A DNA stretch of 64,000 bases from the NCBI GenBank assembly GCA_029572935.1, contig JAKQHM010000056.1, positions 62,001-126,000 on the forward strand, written 5' to 3'. Below the pieces are notes generated by a model. The model worked only from the letters and a program-made list of their open reading frames with translations, was not told where the DNA came from and ran no database searches. Shown one piece after another: positions 49,399 to 60,414 of the stretch (the first letter of the stretch is position 1; each line of letters starts with the position of its first letter). The DNA comes from Bacteroidota bacterium. GTDB lineage: Bacteria; Bacteroidota; Bacteroidia; Chitinophagales; Saprospiraceae. Position numbers and translations under genes: made by a program.

Positions 49399-51402
49399 TT
49401 ACTTGTAGGATCTGCTGGCGATCTTGACCTCTTCGTACACCAAAGGCTCCTTGATGAGTTCGGGTTCTTGGTCCAGATCCGGCCAGAGCCAGGCTGCTAC
49501 GTATGAAAAATTGGCATCATCGCGCAGGGTCTCTCCCTCTTCGGTCTGATATTCTTCGCGGAAATGTCCTCCGCAGGATTCCTTGCGGTTGAGTGCATCG
49601 ACGACCATCAGCTCTCCGAGTTCTATGAAATCGGCCACGCGCATGGCTTTTTCCAGTTCGGGATTGAACTCCTCCAGACTTCCCGGAACAAATACATCGG
49701 ACCAGAATTCTTTCCTGAGTTCCCGGATCATATCGCGCGCTTTGAGCAATCCCTGTTCGTTGCGGGCCATGCCACAATAATCCCACATGATCTTGCCAAG
49801 ACGGCGGTGGAAAGACTCGACGGACTGATTACCCTTGATGGACAGCAGCTTATCCAATTGGCCCCGGATGTTGGCTTCCGCTTCGTCAAAGGCCTTGTCG
49901 CTGGTTTTGGTGGCAGGGGTGCGGATCTCGTTGGCCAGAAATACACCAATGGTGTATGGCAATACAAAATATCCGTCTGCCAGGCCCTGCATCAGGGCAG
50001 ATGCTCCCAGCCTGTTTGCGCCGTGGTCAGAAAAATTGGCCTCTCCGGTGGCGAACAATCCCGGAATATTGGTCTGCAGGTTATAGTCTACCCAAAGCCC
50101 GCCCATGGTATAGTGGACCGCAGGATATATTTTCATCGGATAGACGTAGGGATCTTCTCCGGTTATTTTTTCGTACATTTCAAAGAGGTTGCCATACTTC
50201 TCAGAGACCACTTCCACGCCCAGTTTGCGCACGGTGTCTGCATCGGGATTGTGGATACCGAGTACGTTTGCTTTGGATTTACCATAGCGCTCAATGGCTG
50301 CAGAAAAGTCCAGGAAGACGGCCAGTCCTGTGGGACTCACGCCATGTCCTTTGTCACATTCCACTTTGGCTGCACGGGAAGCCACATCGCGTGGCACCAG
50401 GTTTCCAAAGGCAGGATATCTTCTTTCGAGGAAATAATCGCGGTCTGATTCAGGGATGTCCGTTCCTTTCTTTTTGCCTTGCTGGATGGCCACGGCGTCT
50501 TCTTTCTTGGCAGGTACCCAGACGCGTCCATCGTTTCGGAGGGATTCAGACATCAGGGTCAGCTTGGACTGATAGTCTCCCGATACCGGGATACAGGTCG
50601 GGTGGATCTGGGTAAAACAGGGATTGGCCATGAGGGCACCCCGTTTAACTGCCTTCCAGGCGGCGGTCACGTTGCAACCCATGGCATTGGTGGACAGGTA
50701 AAAGACGTTGCCATAGCCTCCCGTCCCCAGCACCACACAATGAGCCCCAAATCGCTCCAGCTTGCCGGTGAGCAAATTCCGGGCGATGATGCCACGGGCT
50801 TTGCCATCGATCAGAACTACATCCAGCATTTCGTGCCGGTTGTACATCTTTACGTTGCCAAGGGAGATCTGACGACTTAAAGCCTGATAGGCCCCAATGA
50901 GCAACTGCTGACCGGTCTGTCCGCGTGCATAAAACGTGCGGCTCACCTGCACGCCGCCAAAGGATCTGTTTTCAAGCAGACCGCCGTATTCGCGGGCAAA
51001 GGGCACTCCCTGTGCTACGGCCTGATCGATGATATTGGCGCTGACTTCTGCGAGACGGTAGACGTTGGCCTCACGGGCCCGGTAGTCACCTCCCTTGATG
51101 GTATCGTAAAAGAGACGGTACACACTGTCTCCATCATTGGCGTAGTTTTTGGCCGCGTTGATCCCTCCCTGAGCCGCGATGCTGTGCGCACGGCGTGGGC
51201 TATCGTGAAAGGTAAAACAGGAAACATGGTATCCGAGCTCGGCAAGACTGGCAGCCGCTGCGGCACCCGCCAGTCCGGATCCCACCACAATCACCTCGAT
51301 CTTTCGTTTATTGGCCGGAGATACAATGGGCATTTTTGATTTATAACGGGTCCACTTTTCTGAAAGAGGCCCCTCGGGGATATTGGAATTTATCTGACTC
51401 AT
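49399..51402 (-). CDS. sdhA: Succinate dehydrogenase/fumarate reductase flavoprotein subunit
   Basis: [51 protein letters not shown]...[48 protein letters not shown]. Confidence 0.95.
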   Translation of the reverse strand: MSQINSNIPEGPLSEKWTRYKSKMPIVSPANKRKIEVIVVGSGLAGAAAAASLAELGYHVSCFTFHDSPRRAHSIAAQGGINAAKNYANDGDSVYRLFYDTIKGGDYRAREANVYRLAEVSANIIDQAVAQGVPFAREYGGLLENRSFGGVQVSRTFYARGQTGQQLLIGAYQALSRQISLGNVKMYNRHEMLDVVLIDGKARGIIARNLLTGKLERFGAHCVVLGTGGYGNVFYLSTNAMGCNVTAAWKAVKRGALMANPCFTQIHPTCIPVSGDYQSKLTLMSESLRNDGRVWVPAKKEDAVAIQQGKKKGTDIPESDRDYFLERRYPAFGNLVPRDVASRAAKVECDKGHGVSPTGLAVFLDFSAAIERYGKSKANVLGIHNPDADTVRKLGVEVVSEKYGNLFEMYEKITGEDPYVYPMKIYPAVHYTMGGLWVDYNLQTNIPGLFATGEANFSDHGANRLGASALMQGLADGYFVLPYTIGVFLANEIRTPATKTSDKAFDEAEANIRGQLDKLLSIKGNQSVESFHRRLGKIMWDYCGMARNEQGLLKARDMIRELRKEFWSDVFVPGSLEEFNPELEKAMRVADFIELGELMVVDALNRKESCGGHFREEYQTEEGETLRDDANFSYVAAWLWPDLDQEPELIKEPLVYEEVKIASRSYK

Positions 51403-51415
51403 GTTCAGGTATCTA

Positions 51416-52102
51416 TTAGGAATTTAAAAACATGTAAATCGGAATAAGCGCAAATCCGGTGGGGACCAGAATGGAATAGATCCAGCCCAGTATCCGGATG
51501 GCCGGTGTGTATTTGGGGTGTCGCAATCCGAGGGATTGAAACGCAGACTGAAAGCCATGCCACAGGTGAAAGGAAAGGACCACCATCGAGATCACGTAAA
51601 AGATTACGTAATAGAGATTGGAAAAGGCCTCCTTGACCGGAGTATAAAGGTCTTTGTAATCCAAATCTTTACCCGGATATTGTACCATGGACACGTTGCC
51701 GGTCTTCATCTGAAACCAAAATTGCCAGAGGTGAATGGCCAGAAAGATGAAAATTATGACGCCGAGGTGGGCCATGTAGCGGGAGAAAAAACTGTCGCCC
51801 ACATTTGTGCTCACAGCGTAACCAGGTCCCTTGGCCGCCCGGTTTTTGCGATAGAGGTACAGACCCTGTACCGTATGGATCAGGATCGTGGCATAAAGAA
51901 GGTAGGAAACCGTTTTGATCAGCGGATTGTGGGTCATGAAATAGGTATACAAATTAAAGGACATGCCCCCGTCATCGCTGAGCAGCTGCAGGTTTCCCAG
52001 CAGGTGAACCACGAGAAATAGGATCAGGAACAAGCCGGAAAGACTCATGACGATCTTCTGACCGATCGAAGATTTAAATAAAAAATGGATTAACCAATTC
52101 AT
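51416..52102 (-). CDS. sdhC: Succinate dehydrogenase cytochrome b subunit
   Basis: [31 protein letters not shown]...[21 protein letters not shown]; directly upstream of sdhA. Confidence 0.92.
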   Translation of the reverse strand: MNWLIHFLFKSSIGQKIVMSLSGLFLILFLVVHLLGNLQLLSDDGGMSFNLYTYFMTHNPLIKTVSYLLYATILIHTVQGLYLYRKNRAAKGPGYAVSTNVGDSFFSRYMAHLGVIIFIFLAIHLWQFWFQMKTGNVSMVQYPGKDLDYKDLYTPVKEAFSNLYYVIFYVISMVVLSFHLWHGFQSAFQSLGLRHPKYTPAIRILGWIYSILVPTGFALIPIYMFLNS

Positions 52103-52647
52103 AAGGCATTGTTATTGGAATGCGCAAAGGTAGCATTTGAAGGAATAAAGCACGAGCAGATTCACACATCGGGATCGGTGTATCTGCATGTTAATAAAAG
52201 GATCGAAAAGGGGGATTGGTTTAAAATTTATTATAAAACATAAAAATCTGACAATCCAAAAATATCTTGTAATAAATTTATCCATTATGCTACATATATT
52301 TTACCAATACATATATTTTCAAAATAATTATCCAAATGGTCAGACAATGATATCCCATAAATTGAAGTTATAACACACGATTAGGGCTGTTTCATGAATC
52401 TATAATATCCTGTATTACAATCCATTAGACTACTTAATATCGAAACTTGAAACCAACTTTCAATCTTAAAATTGAAGCAGCGTTTAAGCTCATTGAATGC
52501 TCTTAGAATTGTAGATTATAATAATTACTATAAAAAATAAAATTCTATACTATTTCAGAACTATCTTAATCTTAAATTACCCGTTTATTCGATGATAATT
52601 ATTCCGGGCTGATTAAATGGTGGTAAAATTCATTAAATACCCTATGT

Positions 52648-55600
52648 ATGTTCAAGTTGGATTATTCGATAATTCATGTTTCATTAGTGTGGTTTAACCT
52701 AGTTGCAGCTATTTCTAGTACCCTTTCGGCTCAATCTCCAGTTTACCGTCCAACCAATGGGCCCCAAGGAGGTGAAATTTACCATGTAGTGAATGAGCAG
52801 GGCACCTGCCACATCAGTACTGCTAATGGCTTCTATAGTTCTCATGACAGTGGTGAAAACTGGGTTCTCGCTAAAAATGGACTACCCCAGTTTTATTATG
52901 CTAGTGATTTTGCTGTAGACCACGATGAACTATTTCTTTTCTGCGGAGATCATGCATCTTTCTTTGTTGACTACTTTTTCTATAGCAGTGACGGTGGTAA
53001 AAACTGGTCCCGGATACAGACTCCTCTTCCCTCAGGAAATATTTCCAATTTTTCTTACAAAAAAGGAGTGCTGCTCGTCATACAGGACAAAAAACTTTAT
53101 GAATCTAAGGATAAAGGGGCTAATTGGAATGAGATAAACCTTCCTGCTGAAAATTTTTATACACATCTAATCAAAGCCAATAATGATTACTTCTTTATTT
53201 CCACAAGCAATCAAATCTACAGGAGACCTATAAATGAAAACAACTGGACACTGGTATATTCATTTCCCGGAAATTTTACTGACTTCCACTTGTCGGATGA
53301 TAAACTTATTGTACTTAGAGATGGTAAAAGTGGTTTTACTTCTCTAGATCAAGGCAACAGTTGGAGTGAGGTTAATGTAAAGGGGTCTGCCAATTATTAC
53401 TCTATTGCAGACTTCGGTGACAGCCTTTTCTATCTGGTGGACAATAAACTTATGATTAGCACAGATAAAGGCCTGAATTGGAACGTTCGATTTTCTTTAC
53501 CCTACGGTAATTATTATGGAGAAGTGTATCGGATAGGCAACAAAATTGCATTAGATCAATATAACACTGGATTATTCTATTCTGAAGACAGTTTTAAAAC
53601 TGTAAGAGCTTTGAACAAAAACGTATTTGCCCTCTCGTCCTTAACCATGGCGGAGAATTCAGATTATATTTTCAGTTCGAATAATTTCACCATCAGTAGA
53701 TTTGATAAAAACTTAAAAATATGGGAAGATGGATATTCATTATACAGTCAATCACCCATTAGTAATGTTTTATGCTTTGACAGTCTTGTTATAGTTAAAC
53801 CAAGTGGGAATTTATTATTCCTTTCTTCAGACAATGGCAGGTCGTTTCATGAAAAATCCATCCAAAATTTATGGTTGAGTCCCACTGGATATAGGATAAA
53901 AGGAGTAAAAAAAGGCAGCAACATCTTGATTCAAAATGAAGACAATTTCTATTCTGAAGATAACGGTGCTAGTTGGGAAAAATTCAATCTGATTTATGAT
54001 GGTTTACCATGTATAATATTATCCCTGGCAGAATTTGAAAATCAAGCCCTGGCTTTAGTCAAAATGCCTGGACTTGAACAATATCTTATCCTATCTAGCA
54101 AAGACCTTGTTAATTGGAGCATATTTCATGATTTTAGAAAAACAAATTTCCTATACAATACTTCTTATGAATTAATTTCAGATAAAAAAAACCTGTTTAT
54201 TCTGAAAAGTGATAATTCTCCTACTCTTATAAAATTTTCACTTGATAAAAGGGAGTGGAAATTAGTTCAAAGGTTTCCCAATTTCACTTTTCCATCATAT
54301 CCCTTCAGCATTACACTCATTGAACTACCAAATGGAAACCTGCTGTTAAATCTGCCCAACGGCCTATGGTTTTCAGACGACGAAGGTGATCATTGGTCCC
54401 TTTATATTGATGAATTTTATAGAATAGAATCCAATTTAAAAACCGATATGATCTTGTTTGAAGATAGTTTATATATTTCAAATAAAAACATAGGTGTGAT
54501 CAAAAGGAATACAAATTTTGACGAATCAAAATACAGGGGATTGGTTTTCTATGATCTGAATAAAAATAAGCAATTTGACTCAATTGACATTCCCTTGAAA
54601 GGTAGCTACCTGCGGCTCAACAAAGCCGGGTATCCCATTCATACCAATTCTGAAGGAAAATTCAACATTTTCATTTCGGCGACTTCTTCAGATTCTCTGG
54701 TTACAGCGCATAAATTCAAACATGGACAGTTTGTGCCAGAACGAAGGCTTTTGAGTCAGATGGGACAGAATTTAGAATTTGCGTATCAGATAGAAGATAA
54801 TATTAACGATTGCGGAATTTCCTGCTCCGAATTCCCAAGAGCTAGACCCGGCTTTAAATATTATTTAAGCTTGATTGTGACCAATCATGGTGGAACCTGG
54901 TGGAGCGGAACTGTGGGTTTGCATTATGACCCTGTTTTTGAATTGCTCTCCTGCGACTTGAACTTTCAATCTAAAAATAACAACAAAATCGTATGGTTGC
55001 TGGACAGTCTGGCCCCTTTGACTCAAAGAAAAATAACCATTGAGTTCATATTGGACAGGAGTGTCCCGGTAGGAACTAAAATTTTCCATGAAGCCTGGGT
55101 AAAAAACGATTCCATCACTGACACAGATTTACTGGATAACAGATTTCTGATCAACAGCGAAGTAGTCGCATCTTGTGATCCCAACGAAATTGTGGTGGAT
55201 CGAAATTGGTTGAGTCTCTCTGAATTGGACTCTCAACCAGAGTTAGAATACACGGTAAGATTTCAAAATACAGGAAACTACCCTGCAGAATTTGTGGATA
55301 TAAAGATTCCCCTATTCTATTTTCATTCAGATTCTGTAAAAATAATTGCCAGCAGTCATCCCTATCATTATTATACTGTCCAGAATAAAAGCTTTCTCAT
55401 GTTTCACTTCGATATGATTAACCTGCCGGACAGTGCCAGCAATGAAAAAAACAGTCACGGCTTCATTAAATTCAAACTGATTCCCAGAAAAGACAGAATT
55501 TCTAATAATGTAATTCATAATTATGCTGATATAATTTTTGACTACAACCAAGCTTTGAGAACCGATACCACTAAAACCTACGTCGGTTCAATCAATGCCA

Positions 55601-55869
55601 TCGACGACGAAAATTTAGAACCATCTCCTAAAATCAGCATCTTTCCCAATCCTGGTTTAGATTTTTGTACGATTTTATTAGGTCCCGAACCTCTGCCTCA
55701 AGATGCCATTCTGCAGGTTTCTGATTTACTGGGCAATATATGCATCCATCAAAGTATTAAGTTACACGACTCTAAAATTTATCTCGATATATCCCATCTA
55801 AATCCTGGAGTTTATCTGGTATATATTAAAAACAGTCACTTGACACCCGGACAGCTCTTGAAATATTAA
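52648..55869 (+). CDS. Large secreted T9SS cargo protein with Asp-box (BNR) repeats and DUF7619-like region
   Basis: 1073 aa; SSDGGKNWSRI, SKDKGANWNEI, SLDQGNSWSEV, STDKGLNWNVR, SEDNGASWEKF, SDDEGDHWSLY; CDPNEIVVDRNWLSLSELDSQPELEYTVRFQNTGNYPAEFVDI; C-terminal KISIFPNPGLDFCTILL...GVYLVYIKN sorting tail. Confidence 0.85.
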   Translation: MFKLDYSIIHVSLVWFNLVAAISSTLSAQSPVYRPTNGPQGGEIYHVVNEQGTCHISTANGFYSSHDSGENWVLAKNGLPQFYYASDFAVDHDELFLFCGDHASFFVDYFFYSSDGGKNWSRIQTPLPSGNISNFSYKKGVLLVIQDKKLYESKDKGANWNEINLPAENFYTHLIKANNDYFFISTSNQIYRRPINENNWTLVYSFPGNFTDFHLSDDKLIVLRDGKSGFTSLDQGNSWSEVNVKGSANYYSIADFGDSLFYLVDNKLMISTDKGLNWNVRFSLPYGNYYGEVYRIGNKIALDQYNTGLFYSEDSFKTVRALNKNVFALSSLTMAENSDYIFSSNNFTISRFDKNLKIWEDGYSLYSQSPISNVLCFDSLVIVKPSGNLLFLSSDNGRSFHEKSIQNLWLSPTGYRIKGVKKGSNILIQNEDNFYSEDNGASWEKFNLIYDGLPCIILSLAEFENQALALVKMPGLEQYLILSSKDLVNWSIFHDFRKTNFLYNTSYELISDKKNLFILKSDNSPTLIKFSLDKREWKLVQRFPNFTFPSYPFSITLIELPNGNLLLNLPNGLWFSDDEGDHWSLYIDEFYRIESNLKTDMILFEDSLYISNKNIGVIKRNTNFDESKYRGLVFYDLNKNKQFDSIDIPLKGSYLRLNKAGYPIHTNSEGKFNIFISATSSDSLVTAHKFKHGQFVPERRLLSQMGQNLEFAYQIEDNINDCGISCSEFPRARPGFKYYLSLIVTNHGGTWWSGTVGLHYDPVFELLSCDLNFQSKNNNKIVWLLDSLAPLTQRKITIEFILDRSVPVGTKIFHEAWVKNDSITDTDLLDNRFLINSEVVASCDPNEIVVDRNWLSLSELDSQPELEYTVRFQNTGNYPAEFVDIKIPLFYFHSDSVKIIASSHPYHYYTVQNKSFLMFHFDMINLPDSASNEKNSHGFIKFKLIPRKDRISNNVIHNYADIIFDYNQALRTDTTKTYVGSINAIDDENLEPSPKISIFPNPGLDFCTILLGPEPLPQDAILQVSDLLGNICIHQSIKLHDSKIYLDISHLNPGVYLVYIKNSHLTPGQLLKY

Positions 55870-56001
55870 CAACAAATACCTGGATATAAAATGAAGCTAA
55901 AGGACAAATCGGGCACTTATTATTAAGACCAATCCTAAGCGGGATTATGAAACAATCCGCGAATTTACTTTCCTTTGCACATACAAATCCCGCTGACTTC
56001 C

Positions 56002-57390
56002 TTGTCCAAGCTGAAAACCATATACATCTGCTCTTCCTGTGGGACCCAGTCTCCCAAGTGGATGGGGCATTGCAGTCAATGCGGTGCCTGGAACAGTTAT
56101 CAGGAAGAAACCATCCATAAAAAGGACCCGGCGGGCAAGGATCCGGCAAGCCAGTGGAAGAAAAACTACAGCGGCGCTCAAAGTCAGAAACCCATTCCCC
56201 TGGAGGAGGTGGAGGCAGGCATGGTCAGCCGTCACGACACGGGTGACGAAGAACTAAACAGGGTGCTGGGAGGCGGTCTGGTCCGGGGGTCGGTCACCCT
56301 TCTGGCAGGCCAGCCTGGCATTGGAAAATCCACCTTGCTCCTGCAAATGGCCCTTTCTGCTCAGTATGGATCCGTTTTATACGTCTCCGGAGAAGAAAGC
56401 GAAGAGCAAATCAAATTGAGGGCAAACCGACTGGGCAAGTCTCAGCAGGGGGTTTACCTGTATGCCGAGACACGGGTAGATTTGATTTTGTCAGAAACAG
56501 GCAAACTGAAAGCCGGGCTGCTCATCATCGATTCCATACAAACCCTCATCTCGGCTGAAGTGGATTCCTCTCCCGGCACCATCACCCAAATCCGCGAATG
56601 TACCGCCGAACTGATCCGTTTTGCAAAAGAAACCGGTACACCGGTCATCATCATAGGTCATATTACCAAGGAAGGAGATATAGCCGGACCAAAAGTACTG
56701 GAACACATGGTGGATACGGTCCTTCAGTTTGAAGGAGACCGCCACTACACCTTCCGCATTTTGCGAACGCTCAAGAACCGCTTTGGATCAACAGACGAGA
56801 TGAGCATGTACCAGATGGAAGCAGACGGTCTCCATCCGGTATCCAATCCTTCTGAGATCCTCCTGTCCCGCCACAGCGAACGCCTCAGCGGCAGTGCAGT
56901 GGCCTGTACCGTGGAAGGACTCAGACCCCTACTGATCGAAACCCAGGCACTCGTAAGCCCAGCAGTTTATGGCACTCCGCAAAGAGTGGCGACCGGTTTT
57001 GATGGCAAAAGACTGGCCATGCTGCTGGCTGTTCTGGAAAAACGATGCGGCTTTCAACTCGGGATGATGGACGTTTTTCTCAATCTTGCCGGCGGGATCC
57101 GCATCAGTGATCCGGGACTGGATCTCGCGGTGGTGGCATCCCTGATTTCGTCTCTCAAGGACCACCCCTTGCACAGACAGATCTGCTTTGCAGCAGAAGT
57201 AGGACTTTCCGGAGAGGTCAGGGCCGTGTCGCGCATCGACCTTCGGATTCAGGAGGCCGAGCGTCTCGGTTTTAAAGCCATTTGCATCTCGAGGTACAAC
57301 GGAGACCCGGAACAACTCCGGACAGGCGACATCCGCATCGTTCCTTTGGCCACTGTCAACGAATTATACGAAAAGGTGTTTGAACATTAA
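56002..57390 (+). CDS. radA: DNA repair protein RadA
   Basis: SKLKTIYICSSCGTQSPKWMGHCSQCGAWNSY zinc finger; GSVTLLAGQPGIGKSTLLLQMAL; C-terminal Lon-like domain. Only TTG starts are available (56002 or 55975). Confidence 0.94.
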   Translation: MSKLKTIYICSSCGTQSPKWMGHCSQCGAWNSYQEETIHKKDPAGKDPASQWKKNYSGAQSQKPIPLEEVEAGMVSRHDTGDEELNRVLGGGLVRGSVTLLAGQPGIGKSTLLLQMALSAQYGSVLYVSGEESEEQIKLRANRLGKSQQGVYLYAETRVDLILSETGKLKAGLLIIDSIQTLISAEVDSSPGTITQIRECTAELIRFAKETGTPVIIIGHITKEGDIAGPKVLEHMVDTVLQFEGDRHYTFRILRTLKNRFGSTDEMSMYQMEADGLHPVSNPSEILLSRHSERLSGSAVACTVEGLRPLLIETQALVSPAVYGTPQRVATGFDGKRLAMLLAVLEKRCGFQLGMMDVFLNLAGGIRISDPGLDLAVVASLISSLKDHPLHRQICFAAEVGLSGEVRAVSRIDLRIQEAERLGFKAICISRYNGDPEQLRTGDIRIVPLATVNELYEKVFEH

Positions 57391-57402
57391 TTTTCAAAAA
57401 AA

Positions 57403-58638
57403 ATGAGCACATTTACAATCGACCCCAAACTTCGTTCCTGGATACCCTATACAGACGATACGGACTTTCCGATACAAAATCTGCCCTTGGGCATTTTCTC
57501 AGTGGGCGATGGCTCCGGTCGGGTAGGCTCAGTAATCGGTGACCAGATCATAGATCTCTCCTGTCTCCCTGGACTCACAGAGGCTACCGGAATTCCCAAA
57601 TCTGTTCTGACAAAGGATACGCTCAATGATCTGATAGCATTGGGACGACCCGTCGCTCGTTCACTCAGAAAATACCTGGCTGAGGTTTTCTCTGCCCAAA
57701 ATCAAAACAGGTCATCTTTCGTACATTGCCTTTTGCCGATCGATCAGGTCAAACTGCATATGCCCGTCCATTGCGGGGATTACACGGATTTTTACAGCAG
57801 CCGGGAACATGCTACCAATGTGGGCATCATGTTCCGCGATCCGGCCAACGCCCTGCTGCCGAACTGGCTTCATATTCCGGTCGGATACCATGGACGTGCA
57901 TCCTCCATCGTAGTCAGCGGGACACCAATACACAGGCCTTCAGGACAGATTGTGCCCAAAGAGGGAGAAGCTCCTGTATTTGCAAAAAGCAAACAACTGG
58001 ATTTTGAATTGGAAATGGCTTTTGTACTGGGAAAGGAAAACAAATTGGGAGAACCCATCCCCATCGAACAAACCGAAGACTACATACACGGCCTATTGGC
58101 CTTCAACGATTGGTCTGCCCGCGATATCCAAAAATGGGAATACGTGCCGCTGGGTCCGTTTCTTGGTAAAAATTTCGGATCGACATGTTCACCCTGGCTC
58201 GTAGACCTCGACGCACTCCAGCCTTTTCGCACCAAAGGACCGGAACAAGATCCAAAACCCCTGGACTATTTGCAGCAAGCCGGTACGCACCATTACGACA
58301 TAAGACTGGAAGTGTTTCTCAATGGCAGCAGGATCTGCAGGTCCAACATGAAATATCTGTACTGGAGCATGAACCAGCAACTGGCCCATCACACTGTCAA
58401 CGGTTGCAACATGAGGGTAGGCGATATCTGCGCTTCAGGCACTATTTCAGGTCCGGATCCGGACTCCTACGGATCCATGCTGGAGCTGGCCTGGAAAGGG
58501 ACGAAACCCATCCGACTGAGCGATGGTTCTACCCGTGTGTTCCTCCAGGATGGCGATCGCCTGGAGATTCGTGCCTATGCAGAAGGTCCGGGATACAGAA
58601 TTGGATTTGGCCCCTGCGAGGGAGAAATATTGGGCTAG
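57403..58638 (+). CDS. Fumarylacetoacetase
   Basis: LPLGIFSVGDGSGRVGSVIGDQIIDLS...DYTDFYSSREHATNVGIMFRDPANALLPNWLHIPVGYHGRASSIVVSGTPI. Confidence 0.95.
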   Translation: MSTFTIDPKLRSWIPYTDDTDFPIQNLPLGIFSVGDGSGRVGSVIGDQIIDLSCLPGLTEATGIPKSVLTKDTLNDLIALGRPVARSLRKYLAEVFSAQNQNRSSFVHCLLPIDQVKLHMPVHCGDYTDFYSSREHATNVGIMFRDPANALLPNWLHIPVGYHGRASSIVVSGTPIHRPSGQIVPKEGEAPVFAKSKQLDFELEMAFVLGKENKLGEPIPIEQTEDYIHGLLAFNDWSARDIQKWEYVPLGPFLGKNFGSTCSPWLVDLDALQPFRTKGPEQDPKPLDYLQQAGTHHYDIRLEVFLNGSRICRSNMKYLYWSMNQQLAHHTVNGCNMRVGDICASGTISGPDPDSYGSMLELAWKGTKPIRLSDGSTRVFLQDGDRLEIRAYAEGPGYRIGFGPCEGEILG

Positions 58639-58676
58639 GACCCCTTGAATGATTTGAATTTGTTGACTTCTTCAGC

Positions 58677-59222
58677 TTATTTCAGTTTGGAAACTGCTCC
58701 GTATTTCAAATGATTGAGTTGGTTCGTTCCATTTTTGTAGATCAGAACCTGAAAGAGATCATCATATTGATCATGAGGCAGCCAGCTTGTATCCCTGGTG
58801 ACATTCAATCCGCACAAAATAAAAGGAAGAGTATTGCTGTGTCCTACTATCAGGATTTTGTCTCCCTGCTTATGTTCTTTTATCTGTTTCAGGACTGCAT
58901 TTTTATCTGATGCTTCATATTTTCTGACCGGAACCTGCAACATCCGGACCAGGGGTTGCGCCGTTTGTTGTGCTCTGCGTGTATCCGAAGTATAGATGGC
59001 CTGGATGTCAGCATATTTCAAAACCTCAGCAAGATCAGCAGCTCTTTTCATACCCTCCTCATTCAGACTATCCACGCCAGAGGGCCGTTCTGCATGCCGG
59101 ATCAGATAAAGGGTGACGGGCAGGTTTGTCCTGTAAGCACAATTGCTGTATGCCAACAGAAAAAACACACAAAACGCGCCATTCTGAAGCATTTTCCTTT
59201 TCTCCATGGACATGCTTTGCAT
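58677..59222 (-). CDS. Histidine-phosphatase family lipoprotein
   Basis: VTLYLIRHAERPSGVDSLNEEGMKRAADLAEVLKYADIQAIYTSDTRRAQQTAQPL...ILIVGHSNTLPFIL. Confidence 0.85.
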   Translation of the reverse strand: MQSMSMEKRKMLQNGAFCVFFLLAYSNCAYRTNLPVTLYLIRHAERPSGVDSLNEEGMKRAADLAEVLKYADIQAIYTSDTRRAQQTAQPLVRMLQVPVRKYEASDKNAVLKQIKEHKQGDKILIVGHSNTLPFILCGLNVTRDTSWLPHDQYDDLFQVLIYKNGTNQLNHLKYGAVSKLK

Positions 59223-60409
59223 TACTTCATCATCGCATCCGCAATGGCTTTTCTGAAATCAAAAAAAACATCCTGAAGACCGCTTTTTGCATCTGTGCCA
59301 TAATTGACCATAAAGGACAAGGTCATGTCCTGATTGGGAAAGTAAAAAGCATCGGCAGAATAACCCAGATCGCGTCCGCTGTGTCCATAAGCAAACTCAT
59401 TTGGTGCCCGCTCTGTAAAACTCTTCATGGCACCCAGACCCAGCAGGCGATCCTTGTCTTTTTCCTTCTGGCTAAAACTCAACATGGAATTTAAAGAGGC
59501 TTCGCTGAGGACTCGCTTTTCTTTGAATAAATCTTCCACAAAGGTTAGCAAGTCCAGAGCATTGCTGTACAGTCCCCCATACCCGTTGCCGCTGCCCGTG
59601 TTGTAATTGGTGAGGTTCACCAGAGTACCATTGTTGTACAGATCAAAATATCCCTGAGCCACCGTGTGAGTGGGAGGTATGTCATGCCAGTAATAGTATG
59701 TGTTTTTCATGCCATTGGGCACCAGAATGCGTTCGCGGACCAGATCTGCATGCTGCCTTCCTGTAGCGGCTTCAATGACCATTGCAACAAGTAGTGTATT
59801 GGTATTTGAGTACTTAACCGAATCCCCATGAGGAAAGACAGCGTCATCACCCCTGACAAAATCCAGTAATTCTTCTTCCTCCCAAAACTTGTCCGGATTG
59901 TTGAGTACCGCCAGATAGAACTCATTGTCCACAATCAGATCAGCGATACCGGTGCGATGCCCGAGGCAGGTGCGAATGGTTGCCTGGTCAGCATTTTTGA
60001 TATTCTTAAGTGTCTTGGCGCTCAACCATTTTTTGATCGGATCATCCAGGCTAAGCTTTCCTTCTTCGATCAGCATAAAAGTCAAAGTACCCACCAGCAT
60101 CTTGGTGATACTGGCTGATTTGGAAATGTGACAGGGCAGAAAATCAATATCCTTTTCAATATCCGCCTTACCAGAGCCTCCCATCCAAAGTCCATGCTGA
60201 TCCCGTATCGCCGCAGCAATGCCGGGAAGGCCCTTGCGTGTAAATTCATCCAGTACAGCCTGATATTCGGAGGCCTTTGGGTGAATGGAAGAACTGTCCC
60301 CAGGAGGCAGGGTGCAGGCGTTTGTGTATGGTATTTTTTCGTCCGGGTTACAGGAAATCAGGTATACAAGGCATAAGCCCAGAAGGAAAATAGGAATGAT
60401 TGGTTTCAT
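59222..60409 (-). CDS. Serine hydrolase, class C beta-lactamase-like lipoprotein
   Basis: SKSASITKMLVGTLTFMLIEEGKLSLDDPIKKWL (SxTK motif), VKYSNTNTLLVAMVIE (YxN), AYGHSGRDLGYSADAFY (HSG). Confidence 0.88.
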   Translation of the reverse strand: MKPIIPIFLLGLCLVYLISCNPDEKIPYTNACTLPPGDSSSIHPKASEYQAVLDEFTRKGLPGIAAAIRDQHGLWMGGSGKADIEKDIDFLPCHISKSASITKMLVGTLTFMLIEEGKLSLDDPIKKWLSAKTLKNIKNADQATIRTCLGHRTGIADLIVDNEFYLAVLNNPDKFWEEEELLDFVRGDDAVFPHGDSVKYSNTNTLLVAMVIEAATGRQHADLVRERILVPNGMKNTYYYWHDIPPTHTVAQGYFDLYNNGTLVNLTNYNTGSGNGYGGLYSNALDLLTFVEDLFKEKRVLSEASLNSMLSFSQKEKDKDRLLGLGAMKSFTERAPNEFAYGHSGRDLGYSADAFYFPNQDMTLSFMVNYGTDAKSGLQDVFFDFRKAIADAMMK

Positions 60410-60414
60410 AGTTT

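Noticed and set aside
49564-50448. 294-aa plus-strand ORF opposite sdhA
   Set aside because: Shadow ORF; the sdhA frame on the other strand is unambiguous and the plus-strand translation has no recognisable motifs.
52105-52640. Possible origin (TTATCCA-like words) in the sdhC upstream gap
   Set aside because: TTATCCATT and TTATCCAAA each differ from the DnaA box at two positions; no clustering comparable to the dnaB gap.
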